A stretch of 60,881 nucleotides of DNA from a beta proteobacterium AAP51 (GTDB lineage: Bacteria; Pseudomonadota; Gammaproteobacteria; Burkholderiales; Burkholderiaceae_C). Positions 53,450 to 60,881 of this stretch are shown in pieces. The first letter of the stretch is position 1; the number at the start of each line of letters is the position of its first letter. A model generated the notes under the pieces. It saw only the letters and a program-made list of their open reading frames with translations. It searched no databases and had not been told where the DNA came from. The stretch covers positions 1 to 60,881 of the forward strand of contig LJHT01000092.1 of NCBI GenBank assembly GCA_001295905.1, read 5' to 3'. A program made the translations under genes and the position numbers.

Positions 53450-55084
53450 ATGAACCCCTCAGTCCCAGCGCCAGCCCCAGGTGCCGCCCCGGCCCCCGGC
53501 GCGCGCTTCAATTTCGCTGCCCATCTGCTGCAGGCCAACGCCGGCCGCGCCGCCAAGGCGGCTTTTGTCGATGACCACGGCAGCCTGAGCTATGGCGCGC
53601 TGGACGAGCAGGTGCGCCGCTGTGCCGCCGCCCTGCGCGCCGCTGGCGTGCGCCGCGAAGAACGTGTGCTGCTGCTGATGCACGACAGCTGCCACTGGCC
53701 GGTGGCCTTTCTGGGCGCGCTGCATGCGGGCGTGGTGCCCGTGGCCGTGAACACGCTGCTGACGGCCGACGACTACGCCTACATGCTCGCCCATTCACGC
53801 GCGCAGGCGGTCTTCGCTTCCGGCGCGCTGCTGCCGGTGCTGGGCGCGGCCCTGGCGCAGGGCGGGCATGAAGTGCAGCGGCTCGTGGTCTCGCACGCGG
53901 TCTCGCATGCCAGTGCACCACTGGCCGCCGGGCAGCAGGCCTTCGAAGACTTCATCGCCAGCGCCGAACCCGCCGCCCAGGCGGCCGACACCGGGCCCGA
54001 CGACCCCGGCTTCTGGCTCTATTCATCCGGCAGCACCGGGCGCCCCAAGGGCACGCTGCACAGCCAGGCCAACCCCTGGCACACCTGCCGGCTGTACGGC
54101 CAGGCCGTGCTCGGGCTGCGCGAAAGCGATGTCTGCTTCTCGGCCGCCAAGCTGTTCTTCGCCTATGGCCTGGGCAATGCGCTGAGCTTTCCGTTGAGCG
54201 TGGGCGCCACCACGCTGCTGATGGCCGAGCGCCCCACGCCCGATGCGGTGTTCAAGCGCTGGCGGGGCGAAGGCGCGGGCGCACCGGGCCTGAAGCCCAC
54301 GGTCTTCTATGGCGCGCCGACGGGCTTTGCCGGCATGCTGGCCCACCCCGCACTGCCGGCGCGCGAGCAGGTCGCGCTGCGCCTGTGTTCGTCGGCCGGC
54401 GAGGCGCTGCCGGCCGAACTGGGCGAGAAGTTCCAGCGCCACTATGACGTGCCCATCGTCGACGGCATCGGCAGCACCGAGATGCTGCACATCTTCCTCA
54501 GCAACCGCCCCGAGCGCGTGCGCTACGGCAGCACCGGCTGGCCGGTGGCGGGCTACGAGATCCAGCTGCGCGGCGACGATGGCGGCCCCGTGCCCGATGG
54601 CGAGCCTGGCGACCTCTACATCAGCGGCCCCAGCGCCGCGCTGATGTACTGGGGCCAGCGCACGAAGACGGCAGAGACCTTCCAGGGCGCGTGGACCAAG
54701 AGCGGCGACAAGTACATCCGCAACGCCGATGGCAGCTACACCTACGGCGGTCGCAGCGACGACATGCTCAAGGTCAGCGGCATCTACGTCAGCCCCTTCG
54801 AGGTGGAAGCTACGCTGGTGCAGCACGCCGCCGTGCTGGAAGCGGCCGTCATCGGCGTGCCCGATGCCGAGGGCCTGACCAAGACCATGGCCTTCGTCGT
54901 GCTGAAGCCCGGCCAGCAGGCCACCGAGGCCGATCTGAAGGCCTTCGTGAAGGACCGCCTGGCGCCCTACAAGTACCCGCGCCTGATCGAGTTTGTGCCC
55001 GAGCTGCCGAAAACCGCCACTGGCAAGATCCAGCGTTTCAAGCTGCGCGAACAGCAGCATCAGCGCGGCCCGGGCGCTGCATGA
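53450..55084 (+). CDS. bclA: Benzoate-CoA ligase
   Basis: Activates benzoate with ATP and CoA, feeding BoxAB. 544 residues from ATG at 53450 with GGAG 8 nt upstream. ANL-family motifs: YSSGSTGRPKG (ATP loop), YGAPTGFAGML, DGIGSTEMLHIFLS, the hinge and YVSPFEVEA, and catalytic Lys in ATGKIQRFKL. The acyl-pocket segments match benzoate-CoA ligases of the BclA/BadA group; close relatives use 3-hydroxybenzoate or other benzoates. First gene of the plus-strand arm. Confidence 0.93.
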   Translation: MNPSVPAPAPGAAPAPGARFNFAAHLLQANAGRAAKAAFVDDHGSLSYGALDEQVRRCAAALRAAGVRREERVLLLMHDSCHWPVAFLGALHAGVVPVAVNTLLTADDYAYMLAHSRAQAVFASGALLPVLGAALAQGGHEVQRLVVSHAVSHASAPLAAGQQAFEDFIASAEPAAQAADTGPDDPGFWLYSSGSTGRPKGTLHSQANPWHTCRLYGQAVLGLRESDVCFSAAKLFFAYGLGNALSFPLSVGATTLLMAERPTPDAVFKRWRGEGAGAPGLKPTVFYGAPTGFAGMLAHPALPAREQVALRLCSSAGEALPAELGEKFQRHYDVPIVDGIGSTEMLHIFLSNRPERVRYGSTGWPVAGYEIQLRGDDGGPVPDGEPGDLYISGPSAALMYWGQRTKTAETFQGAWTKSGDKYIRNADGSYTYGGRSDDMLKVSGIYVSPFEVEATLVQHAAVLEAAVIGVPDAEGLTKTMAFVVLKPGQQATEADLKAFVKDRLAPYKYPRLIEFVPELPKTATGKIQRFKLREQQHQRGPGAA

Positions 55085-55878
55085 CGGTGGCCTGGCTCAG
55101 CCTGCCCTGGCGCGGGCGCAGCGTGAGCATCGAACACGCCTTCATCGGCGCTGACGACCCGCAGGCGCCCTTGATGGTGTTCCTGCACGAAGGCCTGGGC
55201 TCGCTGGCGATGTGGAAAGACTTTCCGGCGCGCCTGTGTGCCGCGGCAAGCCTGCGCGGCCTGGTGTATTCACGCCCCGGTTATGGCCGCAGCACGCCGC
55301 GCCCGGCGGGTGAACACTGGGCGCCTGACTTCATGCACCAGCAGGCGCACGAAGTGCTGCCCGCGCTGCTGCATGCGCTGAAGCTGGACGACCCCCACGC
55401 ACCGCCCTGGCTGCTGGGCCACAGCGACGGCGGCAGCATCGCGCTGCTGCATGCCGCGCGCCACCCGGTGGCCGGTGTGGTGGTGGTGGCGCCGCACGTC
55501 TTTGTGGAAGAGGTGTCGGTGGCCAGCATCGCCCGGGCCCGCCAGGCCTACACCGAAGGCGCGCTGAAAGCCGGGCTGGCCAGGTACCACGACGACCCCG
55601 ACTCGGCCTTCTACGGCTGGAACGAGGTGTGGCTGAGCCCGGCGTTCCGCCGCTGGAACATCGAATCCGACATCGCGGGCATCACCGCGCCGCTGCTGGC
55701 CGTGCAGGGCGTGGACGACGAATACGGCACGCTGGCGCAGCTACACCGCATCGCCGCGCAACTGCCGCACACCCGGCTGCTGGAACTGCCCGCCTGCGGC
55801 CATTCGCCGCACCGCGACGCACCGCAGGCGCTGATGGACGCCGTGGCCGCCTTCGTGCGGCAACATCGCCGCCCATGA
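55081..55878 (+). CDS. Alpha/beta hydrolase of the box island
   Basis: 265 residues, no signal. Catalytic Ser in the nucleophile elbow LGHSDGGSIAL (about 115-122), probable acid Asp in QGVDDEYG, His in CGHSPHRDAP. The ATG overlaps the ligase stop and its own stop overlaps the livH ATG, so it is translationally coupled on both sides. A thioesterase, lactonase or ester-releasing role for benzoyl esters are all possible; an Azoarcus box cluster was reported to include a lactone hydrolase, from memory. The substrate is unknown. Confidence 0.82.
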   Translation: MTVAWLSLPWRGRSVSIEHAFIGADDPQAPLMVFLHEGLGSLAMWKDFPARLCAAASLRGLVYSRPGYGRSTPRPAGEHWAPDFMHQQAHEVLPALLHALKLDDPHAPPWLLGHSDGGSIALLHAARHPVAGVVVVAPHVFVEEVSVASIARARQAYTEGALKAGLARYHDDPDSAFYGWNEVWLSPAFRRWNIESDIAGITAPLLAVQGVDDEYGTLAQLHRIAAQLPHTRLLELPACGHSPHRDAPQALMDAVAAFVRQHRRP

Positions 55879-56765
55879 CCACCGCCGTCTTCCTCATCCA
55901 GTGCCTGAACGCGCTGCAGTACGGGCTGCTGCTCTTCCTGGTGGCCAGCGGGCTGACGCTCATCTTCGGCATCATGGGCGTCATCAACCTGGCGCACGGC
56001 AGCTTCTACATGATCGGCGCCTACATGGCCTATGCGCTGGCGGCGCCCGTGGCGGCGGCCTTCGGCGGCGGCTTCTTCAGCGTGCTGCTCATCGGCCTGG
56101 TGCTGGCCGTCGTGCTGGGCTATGTGCTGGAGTGGGTGTTCTTCAGCTACCTCTATGAACGAGAGCACTTGCAGCAGGTGCTGATGACCTACGGCCTCAT
56201 CCTCGTGTTCGAAGAGGTGCGCAGCCTGCTCGTGGGCGACGACGTGCATGGCGTCCCCGTGCCCCCGCTGCTGAACGCCAGCATCGCCTTGGGCGACACC
56301 ATGAGCTACCCCGTCTACCGCCTGTTCATCAGCGGCGTGTGCCTCTTGCTGGCGCTGGGCATGTACCTCGTGTTCACGCGCACGCGGCTGGGCATGATGA
56401 TCCGCGCCGGCAGCACCGGCAACTTCCAGCGCGAGATGGTGCAAAGCCTGGGCATCAACATCCAGTTCCTCTACCGCGTGGTGTTCGCTGCCGGTGTAGC
56501 CATTGCCGTGCTGGCCGGCATGGTGGCCGCGCCGGTGAGCAGCGTTTACCCGGGCATGGGAAACAGCGTGCTCATCGTGTGCTTCGTGGTGGTGGTCATC
56601 GGCGGCATCGGCAGCATCAAGGGCGCGCTGGCCGCGGCGCTGCTCATCGGCGTGGTGGACACCTTCGGCAAGGTGCTGCTGCCGCAGGCCGCGGGCGTGC
56701 TGGTGTACGTGCTGATGGCGTTGATCTTGCTGTGGCGCCCGCACGGATTGTTCAAGGCGGGATGA
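55875..56765 (+). CDS. livH: Branched-chain amino acid-type ABC transporter permease LivH
   Basis: 296 residues with eight or so membrane helices and the LivH features SGLTLIFGIMGVINLAHGSFYM, the EAA-loop like TRTRLGMMIRAGSTG and the WRPHGLFK ending. Part of an importer probably for benzoate or a relative, since it is in one operon with the ligase. Overlaps the hydrolase and livM by 4 nt each. Confidence 0.92.
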   Translation: MTTAVFLIQCLNALQYGLLLFLVASGLTLIFGIMGVINLAHGSFYMIGAYMAYALAAPVAAAFGGGFFSVLLIGLVLAVVLGYVLEWVFFSYLYEREHLQQVLMTYGLILVFEEVRSLLVGDDVHGVPVPPLLNASIALGDTMSYPVYRLFISGVCLLLALGMYLVFTRTRLGMMIRAGSTGNFQREMVQSLGINIQFLYRVVFAAGVAIAVLAGMVAAPVSSVYPGMGNSVLIVCFVVVVIGGIGSIKGALAAALLIGVVDTFGKVLLPQAAGVLVYVLMALILLWRPHGLFKAG

Positions 56766-57778
56766 CGATGTTCGACCTGCAGGAAGCCCGCGGCAAGCTG
56801 CTCTTCGTGGCCGCTGCCTTCGCCGCCTTGGCCGCCGTGCCCTTCATCGGCAGCGGCTACACCGTCGACCTGGTCACCAAGATCATGATCTACGCCATCT
56901 TCGCGCTCAGCCTTGAACTGCTGGTGGGCAGCACGGGGCTGGTGTGTTTCGGGCAGGCAGCGTTCTTCGGCATCGGCGCCTATGCCACCGTGCTGCTCAC
57001 GCCCGCTGGCGCGCCGGCCTCGCTGTGGTGGCTGCTGCCGGCCTGCATCGGCCTGGCGGCGCTGTATGCGCTGGCGGTGGGCGCTCTGTCGCTGCGCACG
57101 CAGGGTGTGTACTTCATTATGGTGACGCTGGCCTTCGCGCAGATGGCCTACTACGTGGTGCACGACACGCCCTTGGGCGGCGGCACCGACGGCATCTACC
57201 TCGACGACAAGCCGAGCCTGATCCCCGCTCTGGAATTGCGCGACCCGCTGGTGCTGTACTTCTTCATCTGGCTGTGCCTGCTGGCCACCTTCGTGAAGCT
57301 GGCCCTGCTGCTGCGCAGCCGCTTCGGGCGTGCGCTGCTGGGCATCAAGGTGAACGAGCAGCGGCTGCGCGCGGCGGGCTTCTCCACCTACCCGTACAAG
57401 CTGGCGGCCTTCACCATCAGCGGCGGCATCGCGGGCGCGGCGGGCAGCCTCTTCGCCATCAAGGACGGCTTCGTGAACCCCGCGCTGCTCAGCTGGCACT
57501 TCAGCGGGGCGGTGCTCATCATGATCATCCTCGGCGGCCTGGGCCACCTGCGCGGCGCCTTGCTGGGCGCCTTCGCGTTTGCCCTGCTGCAGGAGTTCTT
57601 CAAGAGCGAGGCCGTCTTCGGTGACTTCGCCAAACACTGGCACCTGGGGCTGGGGCTGACCATCATCGTCTCGGTGGCGCTGCTGCCCAACGGGCTGATG
57701 AGCCTGGCCCGGCTGCCCGCGATCTGGCGCGAGCGCCAGGCCCGGCGGGTGCGCGCCGCGCAGGAACTGCAGCCATGA
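56762..57778 (+). CDS. livM: Branched-chain amino acid-type ABC transporter permease LivM
   Basis: 338 residues, about ten membrane helices. Typical LivM motifs are LSLELLVGSTGLVCFGQAAF and the loop RSRFGRALLGIKVNEQRLRAAGF, with a hydrophilic C-terminal tail ending AAQELQP. ATG at 56762 overlaps the livH stop. LivG starts 10 nt after its stop. Confidence 0.92.
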   Translation: MTMFDLQEARGKLLFVAAAFAALAAVPFIGSGYTVDLVTKIMIYAIFALSLELLVGSTGLVCFGQAAFFGIGAYATVLLTPAGAPASLWWLLPACIGLAALYALAVGALSLRTQGVYFIMVTLAFAQMAYYVVHDTPLGGGTDGIYLDDKPSLIPALELRDPLVLYFFIWLCLLATFVKLALLLRSRFGRALLGIKVNEQRLRAAGFSTYPYKLAAFTISGGIAGAAGSLFAIKDGFVNPALLSWHFSGAVLIMIILGGLGHLRGALLGAFAFALLQEFFKSEAVFGDFAKHWHLGLGLTIIVSVALLPNGLMSLARLPAIWRERQARRVRAAQELQP

Positions 57779-57788
57779 GCGAGACCGC

Positions 57789-58538
57789 ATGAACACCGTG
57801 CTGCTGAAGTGCCACGAACTCACGCGCCGCTGGGGCGGGCTGGTGGCGGTGGACCGCGTCTCGCTGGAACTGCAGCGCGGCGAGGTGCATGCCGTCATCG
57901 GCACCAACGGCGCGGGCAAGAGCACGCTCATCAACATGCTGTCGGGCGAACTGCCACCCAGCGGCGGTACGGTGGAACTGCTGGGCCAGGACGTCACCGC
58001 CTGGAGCCAGCCGCAGCGCGCACGCGCCGGGCTGGGCCGCAGCTACCAGCGCAACACCATCTTCCCCAGCTTCACGGTGCTGGAAAACTGCCGGCTCACG
58101 GCACAGGCGCGCGTGCAGAAGCCCTGGGCCCTGTTCAGCGCGGCGCAGCGTTGCGAAACCAGCAATGCCGCGGCGCGCGCCGCCGCGGCCCGCGCGGGCC
58201 TGAGCGATTGCCTGGAGCGGCGCGCCGACAAGCTTTCGCACGGGCAGAAGCGCCAGCTGGAAATCGCCATGTGCCTGGCTACCGACCCCCAGGTGTTGTT
58301 GCTGGACGAACCGCTGGCCGGCATGGGCGCCGAAGAAACCGAACGCATGCTGGCGCTGCTGGCCGAACTGCGCCAGGGCCACGCCATCCTGCTGGTGGAG
58401 CACGACATGGACGCCGTCTTCCGCGTGGCCGACCGCATCACGGTGATGGTCAACGGCAGCGTGCTCGCCACCGACACGCCCGAGGCTGTGCGCGCCAGCC
58501 CGGCGGTGCAGGCGGCTTACCTCGGCGAGGGGCATTGA
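57789..58538 (+). CDS. livG: ABC transporter ATP-binding protein LivG
   Basis: 249 residues. Walker A GTNGAGKST (about 39-47), signature LSHGQKRQLE, Walker B LLLDEPLAGM, and switch His in LLVEHDMD. The signature LSHGQ is the LivG form. A repeat of the intergenic family (58544-58628) separates it from livF, unusual inside an operon. Confidence 0.94.
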   Translation: MNTVLLKCHELTRRWGGLVAVDRVSLELQRGEVHAVIGTNGAGKSTLINMLSGELPPSGGTVELLGQDVTAWSQPQRARAGLGRSYQRNTIFPSFTVLENCRLTAQARVQKPWALFSAAQRCETSNAAARAAAARAGLSDCLERRADKLSHGQKRQLEIAMCLATDPQVLLLDEPLAGMGAEETERMLALLAELRQGHAILLVEHDMDAVFRVADRITVMVNGSVLATDTPEAVRASPAVQAAYLGEGH

Positions 58539-58543
58539 ATGGT

Positions 58544-58628
58544 GCCCCCAAGCTCGCTAGCGCTCGCTACCCCCCGAGGGGGCCGTCCGCCAGCGGCCCG
58601 GCAGAGCCGGTTCCGCGGCGGGAAACTT
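58544..58628. repeat. Dispersed intergenic repeat, copy 2 (short form)
   Basis: 31 nt identical to copy 1 at 38211, then CCCCCGAGGGGG and the shared second half. Short form: the ~28 central bases of copy 1 are missing. The CCCCC/GGGGG and CCGGCAGAGCCGG inverted repeats can form hairpins. Sits between livG and livF in the middle of an operon. Confidence 0.85.
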
Positions 58629-58648
58629 CATGATGCGGTGGGTGAGCG

Positions 58649-59362
58649 ATGAGCGACCAGCTGTTCCTTGAAGCCCGCGGGGTGCACGCCTGGTACGGCA
58701 GCAGCCACGTGCTGCACGGCATCGACCTCCACATCCAGCGCGGCGAAACGGTGGGGCTGCTGGGCCGCAATGGCATGGGCAAGAGCACGCTCATCCGCAC
58801 GCTGCTGGGTCACGTGCCGCAGCGTGAAGGGCGCATCACCGTCAACGGCCAAGACCTGAGCCGGGCGCGCCCGCACGAGGTGGCGCAGGCCGGCGTGGCC
58901 TATGTGCCCGAAGGCCGCGGCGTCTTCCCCAACCTGAGCGTGCGCGAGAACCTGGTGATGGCCGCGCGCCCAGGCCCGAACGGCCAGAACGGGTGGAGCC
59001 TGCAGCGTGTGCTGCAAACCTTCCCGCGCCTGGAAGAACGCCTCTCCAACCTGGGCTCGCAGCTCTCGGGCGGTGAACAGCAGATGCTGTCCATCGGCCG
59101 TGCGCTGATGACCCACCCCACGCTCATCATCCTGGACGAAGCCACCGAGGGCCTGGCGCCCATGATCGTGGCCGAGATCTGGCGTGTCATCGGCGACATC
59201 CGCAGCAGCGGTATCGCCACCCTCATCGTCGACCGCAACTACCGCAAGGTGCTGGCCCAGGCCGACCGCGCGCTGGTGCTGCAGAAAGGCCAGGTGGTGC
59301 TGCAGGGCAGCGCCGCCGCGCTGCGCGACGACCCCCAACTTGCCGCCTCCCTGGGCGTTTGA
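58649..59362 (+). CDS. livF: ABC transporter ATP-binding protein LivF
   Basis: 237 residues; Walker A GRNGMGKST, signature LSGGEQQML, Walker B LIILDEATEGL, and LIVDRN in place of the more usual LVEQN near the C-terminus (Asp for Glu and Arg for Gln at the His/Gln-switch region). Completes livHMGF. It starts 20 nt after the repeat. Confidence 0.92.
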   Translation: MSDQLFLEARGVHAWYGSSHVLHGIDLHIQRGETVGLLGRNGMGKSTLIRTLLGHVPQREGRITVNGQDLSRARPHEVAQAGVAYVPEGRGVFPNLSVRENLVMAARPGPNGQNGWSLQRVLQTFPRLEERLSNLGSQLSGGEQQMLSIGRALMTHPTLIILDEATEGLAPMIVAEIWRVIGDIRSSGIATLIVDRNYRKVLAQADRALVLQKGQVVLQGSAAALRDDPQLAASLGV

Positions 59363-59384
59363 ACCTCCTACTTGAAAGCAAGCC

Positions 59385-60827
59385 ATGACCACCCCCAGCT
59401 ACCCTGCCCTCAGCCTGTACATCGACGGCCAGTTCATCGGCGCCGAAGGCCGCAAGACACAAGACGTGCTGAACCCCGCCACCCACCAGGTGCTGGGCCA
59501 GCTGCCGCACGCCAACACCGAAGACCTGCAACGCGCCGTGAATGCCGCGCAGCGGGCCTTCGAAAGCTGGAAGAAGACCAGCCCGATGGAGCGCAGCAAG
59601 GTCTTGCGCAAGGTGGCCGACCTCGCCCGTGAGCGCGCGCAGGACATCGGCCGCAACATCACGCTGGACCAGGGCAAGCCGCTGGCCGAAGCCGTGGGCG
59701 AGGTGGTGTTTTGCGCCGAACACGCCGAGTGGCACGCCGAAGAGTGCCGCCGCATCTACGGCCGCGTGATCCCGGCGCGGCAAGACGGCGTGCGCCAGAC
59801 GGTGCTGCGTGAACCCATCGGCGTGTGCGCCGCCTTCAGCCCCTGGAACTTCCCCTTCAACCAAGCCATCCGCAAGATCACCGCGGCCCTGGGCGCGGGC
59901 TGCACCATCGTCATCAAGGGCCCGGAAGACGCGCCAAGCGCCGTGGTGGCCATCGCGCAGCTCTTCCATGACGCCGGCCTGCCGCCGGGCTGTCTGAACG
60001 TGGTGTGGGGCGTGCCGCACGAGGTGAGCGATTTCCTCATCAAGAGCCCCATCGTGCGCAAGATCAGCTTCACCGGCAGCGTGCCCGTGGGCAAGCTGCT
60101 GGGCGGCCTGGCCGGCAGCCTGATGAAGCGCTGCACGATGGAACTGGGCGGCCACGCGCCGGTGATCGTGTGCGACGACGCCGACATCGACGCCGCGGCC
60201 GACACGCTGGTGCCCTTCAAGTTCCGCAACGCCGGGCAGGTGTGCATCAGCCCCACGCGCTTCTATGTGCAGGAAGGTGCCTACGACCGTTTCGTGGCGC
60301 GCTTTCTGGCCAAGCTGGAGAAGGTGAAGGTGGGCGACGGCCTGCTGAAGGAGACGCGCATGGGCCCGCTGGCACAGCAGCGCCGCGTGGCGGCCATGGC
60401 CGGCTTCATCGACGACGCGCACCAGCGCGGCGCCACCGTGCTGGCCGGCGGCAACGCACTGCCGGGGGTGGGCAACTTCTTTGCGCCCACCGTGCTGGCC
60501 GACCTGCCCGAAGACAGCCGCCTCATGACCGAAGAGCCCTTCGGGCCCATTGCCGGCATCGTGCGCTTCAAGACCGTGGAAGAGGTGCTGCAGCGCGCCA
60601 ACAGCCTGCCCTTCGGCCTGGCGAGCTACGCCTTCACGGGCGGCACGAAAAACGCGCGCATGCTGAGCGAGGGCCTGGAGGCCGGCATGGTCAGCATCAA
60701 CCACGTGGGCCTGGCGCTGGCCGAAACGCCGTTCGGCGGCATCAAGGACAGCGGCTACGGCAGCGAAGGCGGGCTGGAGACCTTCGACGGGTATCTCAAC
60801 ACCAAGTTCGTGACGCAGTTGAACTGA
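59385..60827 (+). CDS. NAD(P)-dependent aldehyde dehydrogenase (succinate-semialdehyde dehydrogenase-like)
   Basis: 480 residues. Catalytic Cys in GQVCISPTR (about 288), general-base Glu in MELGGHAP (about 254), NAD fold with [11 protein letters not shown]. Its length and motifs fit the GabD/SSDH group. Box clusters normally carry a longer dehydrogenase (BoxD/BoxZ, about 510-530 residues as I recall) for 3,4-dehydroadipyl-CoA semialdehyde; this gene might fill that step but is not recognisably BoxD. Last gene in the operon, 22 nt after livF. Confidence 0.9.
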   Translation: MTTPSYPALSLYIDGQFIGAEGRKTQDVLNPATHQVLGQLPHANTEDLQRAVNAAQRAFESWKKTSPMERSKVLRKVADLARERAQDIGRNITLDQGKPLAEAVGEVVFCAEHAEWHAEECRRIYGRVIPARQDGVRQTVLREPIGVCAAFSPWNFPFNQAIRKITAALGAGCTIVIKGPEDAPSAVVAIAQLFHDAGLPPGCLNVVWGVPHEVSDFLIKSPIVRKISFTGSVPVGKLLGGLAGSLMKRCTMELGGHAPVIVCDDADIDAAADTLVPFKFRNAGQVCISPTRFYVQEGAYDRFVARFLAKLEKVKVGDGLLKETRMGPLAQQRRVAAMAGFIDDAHQRGATVLAGGNALPGVGNFFAPTVLADLPEDSRLMTEEPFGPIAGIVRFKTVEEVLQRANSLPFGLASYAFTGGTKNARMLSEGLEAGMVSINHVGLALAETPFGGIKDSGYGSEGGLETFDGYLNTKFVTQLN

Positions 60828-60835
60828 GCCCGCAC

Positions 60836-60859
60836 GTGCAAGGCCGGAAGGCCTTGCGC
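60836..60859 (+). terminator. Hairpin after the aldehyde dehydrogenase
   Basis: 10-bp stem centred on a GGAA loop: GCAAGGCC (60838-60845) with GGCCTTGC (60850-60857), extended by a G-T wobble and a G-C pair. Follows the stop by 8 nt but has no T-run, so it is not a classic intrinsic terminator. Confidence 0.45.
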
Positions 60860-60881
60860 GGCTGTCGAAGGCCCGAACGCG

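Overview
The window is GC-rich chromosomal DNA of a betaproteobacterium, most likely order Burkholderiales (the Rubrivivax/Ideonella/Leptothrix side). The evidence is the gene content: a core block of greB, spoT, rpoZ, gmk and yicC, a PEP-CTERM surface-protein cluster, an aerobic benzoyl-CoA (box) pathway and a type VI secretion tail. The genus is inferred from content and codon bias; no rRNA gene is present.

Layout. (1) 1-7545: the end of a type VI secretion (T6SS) cluster: TssL with an OmpA-like domain (runs off the left edge), TssM, TagF and a membrane Ser/Thr kinase. (2) 7551-11479: greB (+) faces spoT, rpoZ and gmk (-). (3) 11541-15257: material between gmk and its usual neighbour yicC. 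It holds a PEP-CTERM protein, a post-PEP-CTERM protein and a PA-domain metalloprotease behind a sigma-54-like promoter, ending in a UUCG-loop terminator, plus a gentisate-dioxygenase-like cupin. (4) 15305-20873: yicC, a soluble kinase/PP2C phosphatase pair, rph, rdgB and hemW. (5) 20883-25858: cheR-cheD-cheB (-), then a GGDEF cyclase, an FlhG/MinD-like ATPase and a truncated hemoglobin (+). (6) 25905-32910: an Ig-domain lipoprotein with a sugar-dehydrogenase fold, a small membrane protein, smr, radC, slpA-ispH, serS and tRNA-Ser(CGA). (7) 33001-42938: a lone SIR2-like gene beside the tRNA, a lipoprotein, a Spy/CpxP protein with a two-component system, a DUF3717/DUF1289 fusion with a MATE pump, and divergent copper genes (chaperone and P-type ATPase). 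(8) 42964-60827: an orphan Bug solute-binding protein and the benzoate island.

Benzoate island. The ligase makes benzoyl-CoA, BoxAB epoxidises it and BoxC opens the ring. A crotonase, a 3-hydroxyacyl-CoA dehydrogenase and a 3-oxoadipyl-CoA thiolase then carry the C6 product to succinyl-CoA and acetyl-CoA. BoxR (HTH plus shikimate-kinase-like domain) sits between the two divergent arms; TGCA-type repeats flank it and are candidate operators. The ligase arm continues into an alpha/beta hydrolase, a Liv-type ABC importer (two permeases, two ATPases, no binding protein in view) and an aldehyde dehydrogenase.

Most of the window is ordinary core or catabolic sequence. The least explained pieces are the SIR2-like gene next to tRNA-Ser, the PEP-CTERM/metalloprotease trio, the hairpin between boxB and boxA, the intergenic repeat family (38211 and 58544), the 30-bp palindrome between the copper genes, and the phased repeats upstream of the SIR2 and Bug genes. 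No complete new multi-gene system is proven. No CRISPR array, integrase or transposase was seen.
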